Source of the DNA: CBDFKK01 sp965248815
GTDB lineage: Bacteria > Pseudomonadota > Alphaproteobacteria > SMXP01
DNA: 64,000 nt
Reading direction: 5' to 3'
Assembly (NCBI GenBank): GCA_965248815.1
Contig: CBDFKK010000008.1
Span: forward strand, 2,666,001-2,730,000
Shown here: positions 9,843 to 18,935 of the stretch, piece after piece
How positions within the stretch are numbered: position 1 is the stretch's first letter
Layout: each line of letters begins with the position of its first letter
The notes under the pieces: model-generated
The model's database searches: none
What the model saw: only the letters and a program-made list of their open reading frames with translations
Told to the model about the DNA's origin: nothing
Position numbers and translations under genes: made by a program

Positions 9843-9871
9843 AGGGCAGTCTTCTTTCCAAGGACTGCCCT
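9843..9871. terminator. Bidirectional terminator hairpin
   Basis: AGGGCAGTC and GACTGCCCT form a 9-bp stem around an 11-base loop, between the convergent Rieske (plus) and DUF1838 (minus) genes. The position suits a shared terminator. The T-run is poor on both sides. Confidence 0.6.
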
Positions 9872-9883
9872 CTATGGGATCAC

Positions 9884-10771
9884 TTATCTGCCAGTAATAC
9901 CAAACACGCTTTGCCCCACGGTCTTTCCGGCGGCTCTGCGCTCATCGATGACCTTTTTCGAAATGGTCCAAGAATTCTCTTGTCGCCCTTCAGACCATTC
10001 AGTCGGAGCTTCCAAATATTGCGGGTGATTTTTTTCCGTGTATTCGAGAATGTTTTTAGGAAGATCGGCGGGGCTCTTCAGTCTCTTGGTTTGACTATGG
10101 TAAACCATATGTCCCGGCCGGTTGCCCATTTCCATGAACGGAAGCCACATGGCGATGCGCGCCCATGACGTGTGGCCACTGGCACTGGTCACTTCCGGAT
10201 CGTTGACTTGACTCCAGGGCGCGATGGTTCCCCAAAGCTCCGCAGACTGATAAACATCCTGTTGAGAATGAAGCGGATAGTCTTTGCGCGGCATGGGATT
10301 TTCTTCCGCTCGAAAAACGTCAATCTGGTAGACAATATTGTCGCCACTCATGGTATAGGGATAAGGCGGCGCGAAGCGGCCCTCCGACAGCGGATAGAAA
10401 CGGTGAACGGGATCGTTGAGAATATGAAGCACCTCGACTTCCTCTCCCGTCAACGGGTTGTTCCACGTCTCGAGAACATCGCCGGTTTTCAGATCCGTGT
10501 AATAAAGAAGCTCGCGGTGATACATGCGCCAGCCAGTCTCTCCTTGGACATATTCGAGGCGACCCGCTCCAATTCCAAATGTGCCGAAAAGCTGAACGTT
10601 CTTCTCCCCCGGGATCCAGGCCCAGGCATAACCGCTAAAGCTGCCGACGCCTGGCGCGCCCGATAGATCGGATTGCACTTTTAAAAGCGCCACTTGGTTG
10701 TCCAGCGGCTTTTCGAGATCCAGCGGCCCCGGATTAAACCCTTCCGGTACGCTTTCCATAAATTTACCCAT
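9884..10771 (-). CDS. DUF1838 family protein
   Basis: 295 residues, start at 10771 (MGKFMESVPEGFNPGPLD) preceded by AAAGGAG. The body resembles DUF1838 proteins: RLEYVQGETGWRMYHRELLYY, ETWNNPLTGEEVEVLHILNDP and PHRFY-type segments typical of these lipocalin-like, often exported proteins. No signal peptide is apparent with this start; extending to 10876 adds only low-complexity sequence. The biochemical role is unknown. DUF1838 genes often neighbour ring-cleaving or steroid/terpenoid catabolic genes (general knowledge, not tested), and here it is convergent with a Rieske oxygenase. Confidence 0.75.
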   Translation of the reverse strand: MGKFMESVPEGFNPGPLDLEKPLDNQVALLKVQSDLSGAPGVGSFSGYAWAWIPGEKNVQLFGTFGIGAGRLEYVQGETGWRMYHRELLYYTDLKTGDVLETWNNPLTGEEVEVLHILNDPVHRFYPLSEGRFAPPYPYTMSGDNIVYQIDVFRAEENPMPRKDYPLHSQQDVYQSAELWGTIAPWSQVNDPEVTSASGHTSWARIAMWLPFMEMGNRPGHMVYHSQTKRLKSPADLPKNILEYTEKNHPQYLEAPTEWSEGRQENSWTISKKVIDERRAAGKTVGQSVFGITGR

Positions 10772-11077
10772 TGTTTGTCTCCTTTGAGTTCTTGTAGGAA
10801 AGATAGAAAAGCATGGCGATAGGAATTGCGAGCGCTTGTCGCAATCAGTTCGGCAGGTGGGCTTAGGGTGGAGCACTATTTAACGAGCTGTGGCCACAAG
10901 TTCTTAGCTCAAATCAAACTACTTTATCAACAACCTCAGCTACTTTGAGAAGTAAGTGTGAGCGGCCCCGCATTTGATTTTGACGGTAAAGTACTCAAAG
11001 CCGTCATTGATCTGTGCGCTTTGGCCTCTCGAAGCATCGAAAGGTGGCCTGGAATCGTCCGACTACGGACTTTCGGT
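10772..11077. other. Gene-free stretch upstream of DUF1838
   Basis: 306 bases between the FAD oxidase stop and the DUF1838 start. It presumably holds the DUF1838 promoter. No palindrome or repeat shared with the rest of the window was seen. Confidence 0.35.
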
Positions 11078-12586
11078 CTAGACAGTTGGTGGGATGTTCG
11101 CGTTCAGGCGGAAAAGATTGGTCGGATCATATTCGTTCTTCAACGCGACCAGTCGCTCGTAGTTGGCACCGAAGTTGGATTGGATGGCTGTCTGTCCCTC
11201 GTCGCCCATCATGTTGTTGATGTAGAAGCCGTTGGTGTACGGATACAACTTGTCCCAGTCTTGGCGGCACATGGCGATCCAGGCCTCGGCTTCATCGACC
11301 GGTTTCGGCCAGCTGCAGCCAATGACGATCTGCGCCTTCGCGGCGCGGTTCGCATATGCGGTTGCCTCGACCGGTGTGTCGTTGATCGCGCCCCCGACCT
11401 GCGTGAAATTGATCGTCTGGCTATGGGGCTTGGGATTGCCGATCATGTCCATGACGGCGTCAATCATTCCGGGTTCCAGCGCGTCGATGAACGCTGCTTT
11501 CTGGTAGTACTGCTGACCGTGCGGCACGTTCCGGTCGGTCTGCTTTTGGATATCGATGTATTTCCTAACGCTGACACTGTTGTTCATCGGTTTGCCGAAA
11601 TCCACGATCGGCTGAATAACTTTTTCACCCTCAGCCGGGTCGCCAGCGTAGAAGAGGGAGAGGATGGCAAACCCATTGCCGTTTGGCATAACAACGGAGT
11701 TGCAACTGATCTGCAATTCGTTCGGAACCGTCTCTATCAGTTCCGCATAGAATTCAAACACGTCACGCGCGTTTGAAATCGGATGCATCAAAGAGCCCGA
11801 CAGGAAATCGGTGCCGACCTCGTGTAAACGATACTCAAACGAGGTCGCAACACCAAAGTTGCCGCCGCCGCCCCGCAGGCCCCAGAACAGATCCGGATTT
11901 TCCTCGGCGCTAACCCGCTTGAGTTCGCCGGACGGGGTCACCAGGTCGAAACTTAAAACGCTGTCGACGGTCATGCCCATCGTACGGCTCAGTTTGCCGA
12001 ACCCGCCGCCCAGCGTCAGCCCCGCCGCGCCAGTATGCGACACGACGCCGGCGGGCGTCGCCATGCCGTAGCGCTGTGACTCGTGGTCGAGTTCACCCAG
12101 CAACACGCCGGGTTCGACACGGGCGGTCTTGTTGAACGGGTCGACATGCACCCCGAGCATGCGCGAGCAGTCGATGACGATCCCGCCCTCACAGATGGAC
12201 TTGCCGGCCGCGCTGTGCCCGCCGCCGCGCACCGCGGTCAGCAACTTGTATTCGCGGGCCAAGTCGACCGCGCTCGCCACGTCGGAAACGCCGGCACATT
12301 GGACGATCAGCGCGGGCCGATTGTCGATCATGCCGTTCCATATTTTGCGGGCGTCGTCGTAACCGTCACTGCTGGGCAACAGCATGCGGCCGTAAAGCCG
12401 GTCCTCAAGTTCCTTCAGCACGGCGCCTTCGATCACCGTCGTGCCACCCTCTCCTGTGACGGCATTGATGTCTGCTGGTGCGGCTTTGCCACCGCCGGTG
12501 TGCGCGCCCGCCAGCACCTGGCCTCCAGGTAGGCTGAGGGTTGCCGCTGTTGCTAGCGCGGAACTTACAAACTCTCTTCTTTTCAC
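11078..12586 (-). CDS. Tat-exported FAD-linked oxidase (BBE/PCMH type)
   Basis: 502 residues. N-terminal MKRREFVSSALATAATLSLP is a twin-arginine-like signal. The FAD-binding PCMH domain spans about residues 85-270, with VRGGGHSAAGKS (His for covalent 8-alpha FAD linkage) and HTGAAGLTLGGGFGKLSR. The second covalent site, Cys in berberine-bridge enzymes, is not present at the aligned VSHTG segment, so FAD would be singly attached. The C-terminal BBE motif is NYERLVALKNEYDPTNLFRLN. It would oxidise an alcohol, sugar or phenolic compound in the periplasm. It lies 27 bases after the PQQ dehydrogenase in the same direction, so the two are probably co-transcribed. Confidence 0.9.
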   Translation of the reverse strand: MKRREFVSSALATAATLSLPGGQVLAGAHTGGGKAAPADINAVTGEGGTTVIEGAVLKELEDRLYGRMLLPSSDGYDDARKIWNGMIDNRPALIVQCAGVSDVASAVDLAREYKLLTAVRGGGHSAAGKSICEGGIVIDCSRMLGVHVDPFNKTARVEPGVLLGELDHESQRYGMATPAGVVSHTGAAGLTLGGGFGKLSRTMGMTVDSVLSFDLVTPSGELKRVSAEENPDLFWGLRGGGGNFGVATSFEYRLHEVGTDFLSGSLMHPISNARDVFEFYAELIETVPNELQISCNSVVMPNGNGFAILSLFYAGDPAEGEKVIQPIVDFGKPMNNSVSVRKYIDIQKQTDRNVPHGQQYYQKAAFIDALEPGMIDAVMDMIGNPKPHSQTINFTQVGGAINDTPVEATAYANRAAKAQIVIGCSWPKPVDEAEAWIAMCRQDWDKLYPYTNGFYINNMMGDEGQTAIQSNFGANYERLVALKNEYDPTNLFRLNANIPPTV

Positions 12587-12613
12587 GAAACTGACTCCTG
12601 TTATTCGGCCGAT

Positions 12614-14611
12614 CTATTCCTCCGGCAACGCATAGGCGATCAACCAGTCGCTGACCTTCTCCCGGTAGAAGATATGATGTCCACCGGCCGCGATGACGAC
12701 GTACTGCCGCCCGTCGCGCTCATAGGTCATCGGGTTGGTCATGTTCGAGGTCGGCAGTTCATCGACCCAGAGTTCTTCGCCGGTTTCGGTATCGAATGCC
12801 CGAAACCTCTCGTCAGCCGTGGCGCCGATAAAAGTTAGACCGCCGCCTGTGATCATCGGTCCGCCAATGCCGACGGCGCCGTATTTCAGCGGCAACGGCA
12901 CACGCATCATTTTGTCGAGCGTGCCAAGCGGGATCTCCCATTCGACTTCGCCGGTCGACAAGTTGATCGCGGTCAGCAAATACCATGGCGGCTTGGTGCA
13001 CGGCGAGAACATCGGCAGCGTCGGCGAGACGTCGGGGAAGCTGAAGACCTTGTCCGGCCCGCGCTCCATTCCATGCTCGGTGTTTTTAATGTATCCGGCC
13101 GGTCCGCTGGGCATGCCGGCTTGCGGACTTGTGGCGTCTTCCGGATCGAGCGTGTCTGCGCGCGGCAGCCCGACATAGAGCGAGAATCGCCGGTTGTTGG
13201 TGATCAGCAGATTGCGTTCCGGGTCGTAGGCCCCCCCGCCCCAGTTATTGACCATGCCGGGCTGGATGATCAAACCTTCCTCGGTGGGCGGCGTCCACTC
13301 GGTCCCGTGAGCGTACTTGTCATAGATCGCCCGGCACGCGGCGCGGTCGATAAAGGTATAGCCCCACGCATCATCCTTTGTCGTCACCATGGGCGCAAGC
13401 GGAGGAGGCTTCACCGGATAGGGCTGAGTCGGCGATATCTGCTCGCCCTCGATTCCACCAGTGGTGTCTACCGGTCGTTCTTCGACGTCCCAGAGCGGCT
13501 CGCCCGTCTCGATGTCGTAGACAAAAGTCAGGCCCTGCTTCGTTAGTTGCGCGACAGCGGTCTTGCGCTCTCCCTCCCAGTCCAATTCGATGACGATCGG
13601 TTCGGGCGATGTGTCCAGGTCCCAGATGTCGTGGTGAATGGTTTGGAAGTGCCAAACCAACTCGCCGGTCGAACCGCGCAGGGCAACCGTCGAATTTGCG
13701 TAGCGATTATCGCCGGGCCGGTTCACGCCATAATAGTTCGGCGACATGCTCGAAGTCGGCAGGAACACGAGGTCGCGCTCGTCATCCCAACTCATGTACG
13801 ACCAGACGTTACCGCCGCCGGTCGTCGCCAGCGCTTCGGGTGTCCAGTTCGCCGCTTCCGGATCGCCAGGGTTGCGCGGTACCGGATCCCAGTACCACTT
13901 GAATTCGCCAGTGCGCACGTCGAATGCATAAATAGCGCCGCTCGGGGCGTGCGCGTCCTTGAATTTGGTGCCGACGACGCTTCCGATAATGATCGATCCA
14001 CCGACGACAGCCGGTGGGAAATAAGTCCGGATCGCGTCGATGTCATGGGCACGGGGAACCGAGGCGATGGCCGGCTCGACGTTGACTTCGCCGTTATCGC
14101 CAAAGTCGGGACACGGGTCGCCGTTTCTCGCATCCATTTTGAAAATGCGCCGGTCGCCGGTGGCGTTGATTATCGAGTATTCGCACATGCTGCCGGGGGC
14201 AGCCTCGGTATCGTGAAACTGTGCGACGCCATGACATTTGTACTGCAGGCCGCGCTGACCCTTTTCGATGATCGGATCCATCTCCCATTGCACTTCGCCC
14301 GTTGTGGGATCGAGCGCAATGACCCGCCAGAACGGATTGCACAGCACGAGGTAGCCACCCGCCTCTTCGGGCAACAGGATGGGTACGGCTTGCAGCCCGA
14401 ACGAATTCCCGAATACCGCCATCGGTCCTTCGAAGTCGCCGGTGCGATGGGTCCATGCGACTTCGAGATCCTTGACGTTGTCGCGGTTGATCTGGTCCAG
14501 CGACGAGTACTTCGAAGCACCCGGCGGGCCGCCCCAGGTCGGCCACCCCTCTTCAGCCGCCGCGGCGCTTGCGAGGATCAGGATTAGTGCGAAGCTTGCC
14601 AGTGCTTTCAT
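12614..14611 (-). CDS. Periplasmic PQQ-dependent dehydrogenase
   Basis: 665 residues with a signal peptide (MKALASFALILILASAAAAEE). Propeller tryptophan-docking segments recur: EEGWPTWGGPPGASKYSSLD, LVWHFQTIHHDIWDLDTSPE, VEWEIPLGTLDKM and GGGLTFIGATADERFRAFD. The DIWD region and Asp pattern match soluble/membrane quinoprotein glucose or alcohol dehydrogenases without a fused cytochrome. The C-terminus ends GGHHIFYREKVSDWLIAYALPEE. The start at 14611 has GGTGA upstream. An alternative ATG at 14656 overlaps the upstream stop (ATGA) and would add 15 residues. Electrons probably pass to the cytochrome c lipoprotein encoded upstream. Confidence 0.92.
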   Translation of the reverse strand: MKALASFALILILASAAAAEEGWPTWGGPPGASKYSSLDQINRDNVKDLEVAWTHRTGDFEGPMAVFGNSFGLQAVPILLPEEAGGYLVLCNPFWRVIALDPTTGEVQWEMDPIIEKGQRGLQYKCHGVAQFHDTEAAPGSMCEYSIINATGDRRIFKMDARNGDPCPDFGDNGEVNVEPAIASVPRAHDIDAIRTYFPPAVVGGSIIIGSVVGTKFKDAHAPSGAIYAFDVRTGEFKWYWDPVPRNPGDPEAANWTPEALATTGGGNVWSYMSWDDERDLVFLPTSSMSPNYYGVNRPGDNRYANSTVALRGSTGELVWHFQTIHHDIWDLDTSPEPIVIELDWEGERKTAVAQLTKQGLTFVYDIETGEPLWDVEERPVDTTGGIEGEQISPTQPYPVKPPPLAPMVTTKDDAWGYTFIDRAACRAIYDKYAHGTEWTPPTEEGLIIQPGMVNNWGGGAYDPERNLLITNNRRFSLYVGLPRADTLDPEDATSPQAGMPSGPAGYIKNTEHGMERGPDKVFSFPDVSPTLPMFSPCTKPPWYLLTAINLSTGEVEWEIPLGTLDKMMRVPLPLKYGAVGIGGPMITGGGLTFIGATADERFRAFDTETGEELWVDELPTSNMTNPMTYERDGRQYVVIAAGGHHIFYREKVSDWLIAYALPEE

Positions 14612-14652
14612 AATGTTCACCGTAATTAGATTGTTGGTGGTCGTTGATGCCA

Positions 14653-15048
14653 TCATGCGGTTGCCGAAGAGCGCACGACCAGGCAACCGATCAATGCAAT
14701 GATCGATATGGCGACGACCCACATGACGAGATACATCGGAACTGCGAAGAACTCTCTCCCCGGATCGACGTCGTTCGGCAGCATAGCGCCCAAATACCGC
14801 ACAACACCGAATGCAGCCGGTACCAGTGTCGGCGAAATCGCAATCCATTGCCCTGCGCCTCCGGGTCTTGCCGCATACTTGAGAAGTAGCGCGGACACCA
14901 GACCGCCGATCAGCATCGGCACAAGATTCACACCGAACACGAAGGCGATCGTGTCGGGCAGAAAGCCGAACACGATGATCGACGCGAGGGCTGCAATGAT
15001 AGGAAGCCCCAGCATCGCATAGAGATTGTATTTACCGTAGGTGCTCAT
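14653..15048 (-). CDS. Four-span membrane protein of the PQQ operon
   Basis: 131 residues, four predicted membrane segments (about residues 8-28, 36-56, 70-90, 105-127), no cysteine or histidine cluster. The start at 15048 (MSTYGKYN) has GGAAGGATCA directly upstream. It resembles the membrane anchor part of quinoprotein glucose dehydrogenases, where four or five helices bind ubiquinone, so it may be a split anchor or quinone-docking subunit for the adjacent dehydrogenase. That is inference from position and topology; I do not recognise a named family. Confidence 0.7.
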   Translation of the reverse strand: MSTYGKYNLYAMLGLPIIAALASIIVFGFLPDTIAFVFGVNLVPMLIGGLVSALLLKYAARPGGAGQWIAISPTLVPAAFGVVRYLGAMLPNDVDPGREFFAVPMYLVMWVVAISIIALIGCLVVRSSATA

Positions 15049-15095
15049 TGATCCTTCCACCCCTGTGACTGATGGTGCTGGCTGGCCGGCATGGC

Positions 15096-15467
15096 CTAAC
15101 GGGAGATATCGACCATGTAATCGGTAATTGCATTTATTTCTTCGTCAGTGAGATCGTCTCGTCCGCCCTTGATTGGCATAACCCCACTCTCACCTTCAAA
15201 ACCCGCGATCGCGTTTCCGCGTACCGTCTCAATGCCAAACACCATGCGTTCCGCCCAGGCGGCGGAGTCGCCGGTCCTGGGCGCGCCACCGACGCCCTCT
15301 CCATGGCACTCCGCGCAGCTATTCTCATACCGTTTGATTGTGAGTTCAGAAACTTCGATCGACGGTTCCTTGACGTCCGAGCAGGCACTCAGAAAAACTG
15401 TTCCTAACAAAAACAAAAGGATTCGATCAGGAGTCCTTGTTTTTAGCATCCGACGTTTCCGTGGCAT
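15096..15467 (-). CDS. Cytochrome c lipoprotein
   Basis: 123 residues. The signal ends in a lipobox FLSAC (Cys29), so the protein is lipid-anchored. The haem motif is CAECH (51-55), with a likely axial Met97 in GVMPIKGG, followed by the class I cytochrome C-terminal helix EEINAITDYMV. It is the first gene of a minus-strand group (cytochrome, membrane protein, PQQ dehydrogenase, FAD oxidase) and is the obvious electron acceptor for the quinoprotein. The start is uncertain between 15467 and 15449. Confidence 0.88.
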   Translation of the reverse strand: MPRKRRMLKTRTPDRILLFLLGTVFLSACSDVKEPSIEVSELTIKRYENSCAECHGEGVGGAPRTGDSAAWAERMVFGIETVRGNAIAGFEGESGVMPIKGGRDDLTDEEINAITDYMVDISR

Positions 15468-15771
15468 CTTTAGACGAGGAATTTGTTGACGTCTCTGGGG
15501 ACTAACTTTGCCAGAACCGGAGCAAATTGGAAGCGATAACTGCGCTATAGGGCCGAAGTGCGGACTGAATTTGCGCTGCTAATACAAAAAGTTACAATGA
15601 CCACCCTGCGGAAATTCGTGTCGGGCGTTATGCTGTTATCCGGATGCATTGACCTTGCTGGGTTTATGCCTAACATATCTTGCTGGGTTTATGCCTAACA
15701 TATAAAGACTGCTGGGAGCGCCTGTACAGGTGCTGTGGCAAGAAGCTCAATGACTTGGAGGGGGGTGATTG
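15468..15771. other. Divergent promoter region
   Basis: 304 bases between the cytochrome operon (minus) and the exported-protein operon (plus). It contains the 25-bp tandem duplication at 15654-15703. No operator shared with other regions was found. Confidence 0.4.
15654..15703 (+). repeat. Perfect 25-bp tandem duplication
   Basis: Two adjacent identical 25-base copies beginning CTTGCTGGGTTTATG and ending CCTAACATAT, 69 bases upstream of the exported-protein start at 15772. Confidence 0.9.
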
Positions 15772-16377
15772 ATGTATTTCCGCACAATGCTTGCAGGGAT
15801 GATTCTGCTGGCCGGCACGGCCGCTTGGGCCGAAGCGCCTCTGGTCAAGTATTCCTATACCGGACCGGCACTGACCGCAATTACCGGCGATGAGCCGCCG
15901 TGGAACGACGAGTCCCGGTTGACCGGGTACTTTGTTGTCCAAGAGATCCCTCCGTCGACGACGATCGATTTTACGGATCCGGACATCGAGTTTCCGATGA
16001 TTAATCTGCCGCCGACCTTCGCGTTCACGGACGGTGCCCGGACGATTACAGAAAAAAACATTGAACCCGCGATGAAGAATACGCGCTTGCGTGAGCGTCC
16101 TCTTCAGCACGAGGTTCGCGCCTTTTGGGTCAGCACGGACGAGTCCGGAAACATTGCGGCCTGGGATCTGCTGTTGGTCAGTCACGTACTTGAAAATACT
16201 TATTCGACCATGTTTGACGGAGAGGATCACGGGCAGGATCAAACTCAGGTGCAGGCCGGCGATTTCGGCTGCACGGCATCGGTCGAGTGCACGGCCAATG
16301 TGAACTACACCAGCGAGGGTCCGAAATTCAGGGGCACGACCTACCCAGGCGGCTGGACTAAAGAGGTTGTGAATTAG
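15772..16377 (+). CDS. Exported protein of unknown function
   Basis: 201 residues. The signal peptide ends AAWA near residue 20 (MYFRTMLAGMILLAGTAAWA). The ATG at 15772 follows a strong GGAGGGGGGTG; an in-frame TTG lies just before it. The mature part starts as a beta-rich protein (LVKYSYTGPALTAITGDE, RLTGYFVVQEIPP), with two cysteines near the end (GCTASVEC) that may form a disulphide. The segment 'SYTGPALT...' followed by 'LTGYFV' resembles short PEP-CTERM-type exported proteins, but no C-terminal sorting helix is present. It is the first gene of a three-gene plus-strand cluster with the di-haem cytochrome and the hydrolase. Confidence 0.8.
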   Translation: MYFRTMLAGMILLAGTAAWAEAPLVKYSYTGPALTAITGDEPPWNDESRLTGYFVVQEIPPSTTIDFTDPDIEFPMINLPPTFAFTDGARTITEKNIEPAMKNTRLRERPLQHEVRAFWVSTDESGNIAAWDLLLVSHVLENTYSTMFDGEDHGQDQTQVQAGDFGCTASVECTANVNYTSEGPKFRGTTYPGGWTKEVVN

Positions 16378-16427
16378 TTCGGCTGTTACGGGCCCGAGCA
16401 GACGAAGACACGGATTAGGGAAATTCG

Positions 16428-17927
16428 ATGATGAAAGCTGGATGGAAAGCCACACGGGCGATCGGCGCGATCGCGGCGATCACCACAATATCATGCGCGC
16501 TCATTCTGCTGACGGTTTCGAAGCGTAGCGCCATGGCGCAGGAGCAGCTCGCCGCAGTTCAGAAGCAGCAGAGCTCCGACGATCTGCGCGCCCAGCTGCT
16601 CACGGTTCCCTTGAGTCCGAATCTCGGGGGCGACATCTCGGTGGATGCGACAGGGCCGCGCGCATTTCGATCGTTCCCGGCTAGTGCGCGCAACCAGTTC
16701 ATTGCGCCGTTTCTGTCCGGTCAGCACTTCTTCGACGCGGTCTGGGAACCGACGCCCGGTATTCAACCAACCCTCGAGGGACTGGGCCCGATGTATAACC
16801 GGACAGCCTGTCGCGAATGCCATGAGGGCAACGGGCGTGGTCAGCCGCCGGAATCGGTGGGCGAACCGACCAAGTCGATCCTTGTACGGATCAGTGTCCC
16901 GGGACAAGACGATCACGGTGGACCTAACCCCGTGCCGAACTATGGTGACCAGATCCAGGACCGCGCCGTCGAGGGCGTCGCGCCGGAAGCCTTGCCCGTA
17001 TTTACCTACGAAGAGATACAAGGAACGTTTGGGGACGGCACGCCGTATTCATTGAGAAAACCGACGGTGCGGCTCGACAGCCCAGCCTATGGCGAACTGC
17101 CGCCGGAAACGATGATGTCGGCACGGGTCGCATCGCCGGTGATCGGGCTGGGGCTGCTCGAGGCCGTGCCGGAGTCGACTTTGCGTGCCCTGGCCGACCC
17201 GGACGATGCGGACGGGGATGGTATTTCCGGACGCGTGAACGTGGCCTGGGATGAGGTGAACCAGCAAATGGCGGTCGGCCGTTTCGGCTGGAAAGCTAAC
17301 GTCCCCAGCATACGGCACCAAAGCGCCGGCGCCGCGCGCGGGGATATGGGGCTGACATCACCATTGTTCACCGAGGATTTGTGCGAGACCGTTCAGAAGG
17401 ATTGCCAGACGGCGTCCGCCCAGGCGGCCTCACTCGGTGTGGCGCCTGAACTGCTCGGCTCGTTCCTTGACACACTCGAGGTTTACATGAGGCTGATCGC
17501 GGTGCCGAGACAGCGCAATGCCGACGACCCGGCCGTGCGGCGCGGCGAAGCTTTGTTCCGCGGCGTTGGCTGTAGCGGCTGCCATATGCCAACGCTGGTT
17601 ACCGGCGATGATGCGATGGATGAACTGAACGGCCAGGAATTCCATCCGTTCACGGACCTTCTGGTGCACGATATGGGCGAAGGATTGGCCGACAACCGGC
17701 CCGACTATGCGGCCTCCGGCCGAGAGTGGCGCACCGCGCCGCTGTGGGGCATAGGCCTGACCCATGACGTTGGTGATTTCAACTTTCACCTGCACGACGG
17801 CCGGGCGCGCAGCCTGAGTGAGGCCATTCTCTGGCACGGCGGTGAAGCCGAAGGCCCGAGGGAGGGCTTTCGTAACATGAGCGAAGACCAACGGAACGGT
17901 CTGCTCGCGTTTCTCGGTTCGCTTTGA
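16428..17927 (+). CDS. Di-haem oxidoreductase / thiol-oxidoreductase-like cytochrome (DUF1111)
   Basis: 499 residues with an N-terminal signal or anchor (hydrophobic residues 11-30). Two haem c sites are visible: CRECH (128-132) and CSGCH (382-386), the latter followed by the expected distal-domain pattern. The arrangement GPMYNRTACRECHEGNGRG and ALFRGVGCSGCHMP matches the di-haem oxidoreductase family often labelled thiol oxidoreductase, related to di-haem cytochrome c peroxidases. It acts in the periplasm. Start: tandem ATGs at 16428/16431. The hydrolase gene begins 3 bases after its stop, so the two are co-translated or tightly coupled. Confidence 0.9.
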   Translation: MMKAGWKATRAIGAIAAITTISCALILLTVSKRSAMAQEQLAAVQKQQSSDDLRAQLLTVPLSPNLGGDISVDATGPRAFRSFPASARNQFIAPFLSGQHFFDAVWEPTPGIQPTLEGLGPMYNRTACRECHEGNGRGQPPESVGEPTKSILVRISVPGQDDHGGPNPVPNYGDQIQDRAVEGVAPEALPVFTYEEIQGTFGDGTPYSLRKPTVRLDSPAYGELPPETMMSARVASPVIGLGLLEAVPESTLRALADPDDADGDGISGRVNVAWDEVNQQMAVGRFGWKANVPSIRHQSAGAARGDMGLTSPLFTEDLCETVQKDCQTASAQAASLGVAPELLGSFLDTLEVYMRLIAVPRQRNADDPAVRRGEALFRGVGCSGCHMPTLVTGDDAMDELNGQEFHPFTDLLVHDMGEGLADNRPDYAASGREWRTAPLWGIGLTHDVGDFNFHLHDGRARSLSEAILWHGGEAEGPREGFRNMSEDQRNGLLAFLGSL

Positions 17928-17930
17928 CCG

Positions 17931-18935
17931 ATGGCGAGCGCACCGCGCCCGCCATCGATATTTGGTTGGATGACCGCCGGTATACTGAGTCTGACAACGG
18001 CCGCTTGCGGAGACGAAGCGCTCTACAAGATCGATCCCGGCCCGCACGAGGTCCGGATTATTGACGACATCAGCCTTCGGGATCCGCTGCAGGATCGCGA
18101 GATCCGGTATCGCGTGCTGTACCCGGATAGTCAGTCCCCGGACAGTCAGGGCCCGTTCCCGGTCGTGGTGTTTTCGACCGGCATGTTTTGTCTGCCCCAG
18201 CTGTACGACCGCATCACCGGTCATTGGGTGTCCCACGGCTACGTCGTCGTTGAGCCCAATCATCCCGACTCGCCAAACAACGCGAAGCCACCAACCACGG
18301 AGGATTTGGAGATCGTCGTGGAAGCGCGGCTGCGTGACGTGTCCTTTGCGCTGGACTCGCTGGATCAAATTGCGGAGCGGGCTGATATCGGGGAGAAGAT
18401 TGACGCAGGACGCATTGCGGTCGCCGGGCATTCATTCGGGGCCGTCATCTCCATGGTCAAAACCGGCCTGAAACTGAAACCGAAGTTCCAGGATTCCTTT
18501 GGCGGCGCCTATGACGAGCGTTTTCAGGCTGCCGTGCTGATGAGTGCGCCGGGACCCGGGATGGAAGAGATGGCGGACAATGCCTACGCCAGCCTGAGCA
18601 AACCACTGATGGTAACCGGAGGCACAAACGACGTGGGCCGGGTCGATCCAGGCGATCTGTCACCCGGGGAATGGCGCAAGCAGGCCTTCTACTTGGCGCC
18701 GCCGGGAGACAAGTATTCGGTGATCGTTGAGGGCTCGGATCACTATTTAGGCGGGCTGATTTGTAACGCCAGCCGGGGCGGCGATCCTGATCCCGGGGCG
18801 GTCGAGATACTCCGTGTCCTGACGACAACTTTCCTTGACGCCTACGTTAAAGAAGAACCGGACGCTCTGGAGTTCCTGAAAACCGCCGATGTCGCCGGCG
18901 CGACCGGCGGCCGGGCTGCATACGACTACAAATGA
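17931..18935 (+). CDS. Alpha/beta hydrolase lipoprotein (PAF-acetylhydrolase/dienelactone-hydrolase-like)
   Basis: 334 residues. Lipobox TTAAC (Cys26) gives a lipid-anchored periplasmic enzyme. The catalytic triad is readable: nucleophile Ser in AGHSFGAV (near 168), Asp in GGTNDVGRVD, and His in EGSDHYLGG. The oxyanion-side loop VVFSTGMFCLPQLYD and the order fit PAF-acetylhydrolase-like / dienelactone-hydrolase-like families that cleave small esters or lactones. A 16-residue C-terminal tail (ADVAGATGGRAAYDYK) reappears as a fragment at 21023-21070. The neighbouring secreted oxidases would make lactones or esters, so a lactonase role is plausible inference. Confidence 0.88.
   Translation: MASAPRPPSIFGWMTAGILSLTTAACGDEALYKIDPGPHEVRIIDDISLRDPLQDREIRYRVLYPDSQSPDSQGPFPVVVFSTGMFCLPQLYDRITGHWVSHGYVVVEPNHPDSPNNAKPPTTEDLEIVVEARLRDVSFALDSLDQIAERADIGEKIDAGRIAVAGHSFGAVISMVKTGLKLKPKFQDSFGGAYDERFQAAVLMSAPGPGMEEMADNAYASLSKPLMVTGGTNDVGRVDPGDLSPGEWRKQAFYLAPPGDKYSVIVEGSDHYLGGLICNASRGGDPDPGAVEILRVLTTTFLDAYVKEEPDALEFLKTADVAGATGGRAAYDYK

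Noticed and set aside
11014..11776. Plus-strand frames opposite the FAD oxidase
   Set aside because: Antisense to a gene with clear motifs; no RBS.
13547..14587. Plus-strand frame of 346 residues
   Set aside because: Lies antisense to the PQQ dehydrogenase, with low-complexity Arg-rich composition; shadow of a GC-rich gene.
15654..15703. Possible CRISPR-like repeat
   Set aside because: Only two copies with no spacer; a tandem duplication.
17430..18431. Minus-strand frame of 333 residues
   Set aside because: Antisense to the di-haem and hydrolase genes, with no motif or signal; shadow.
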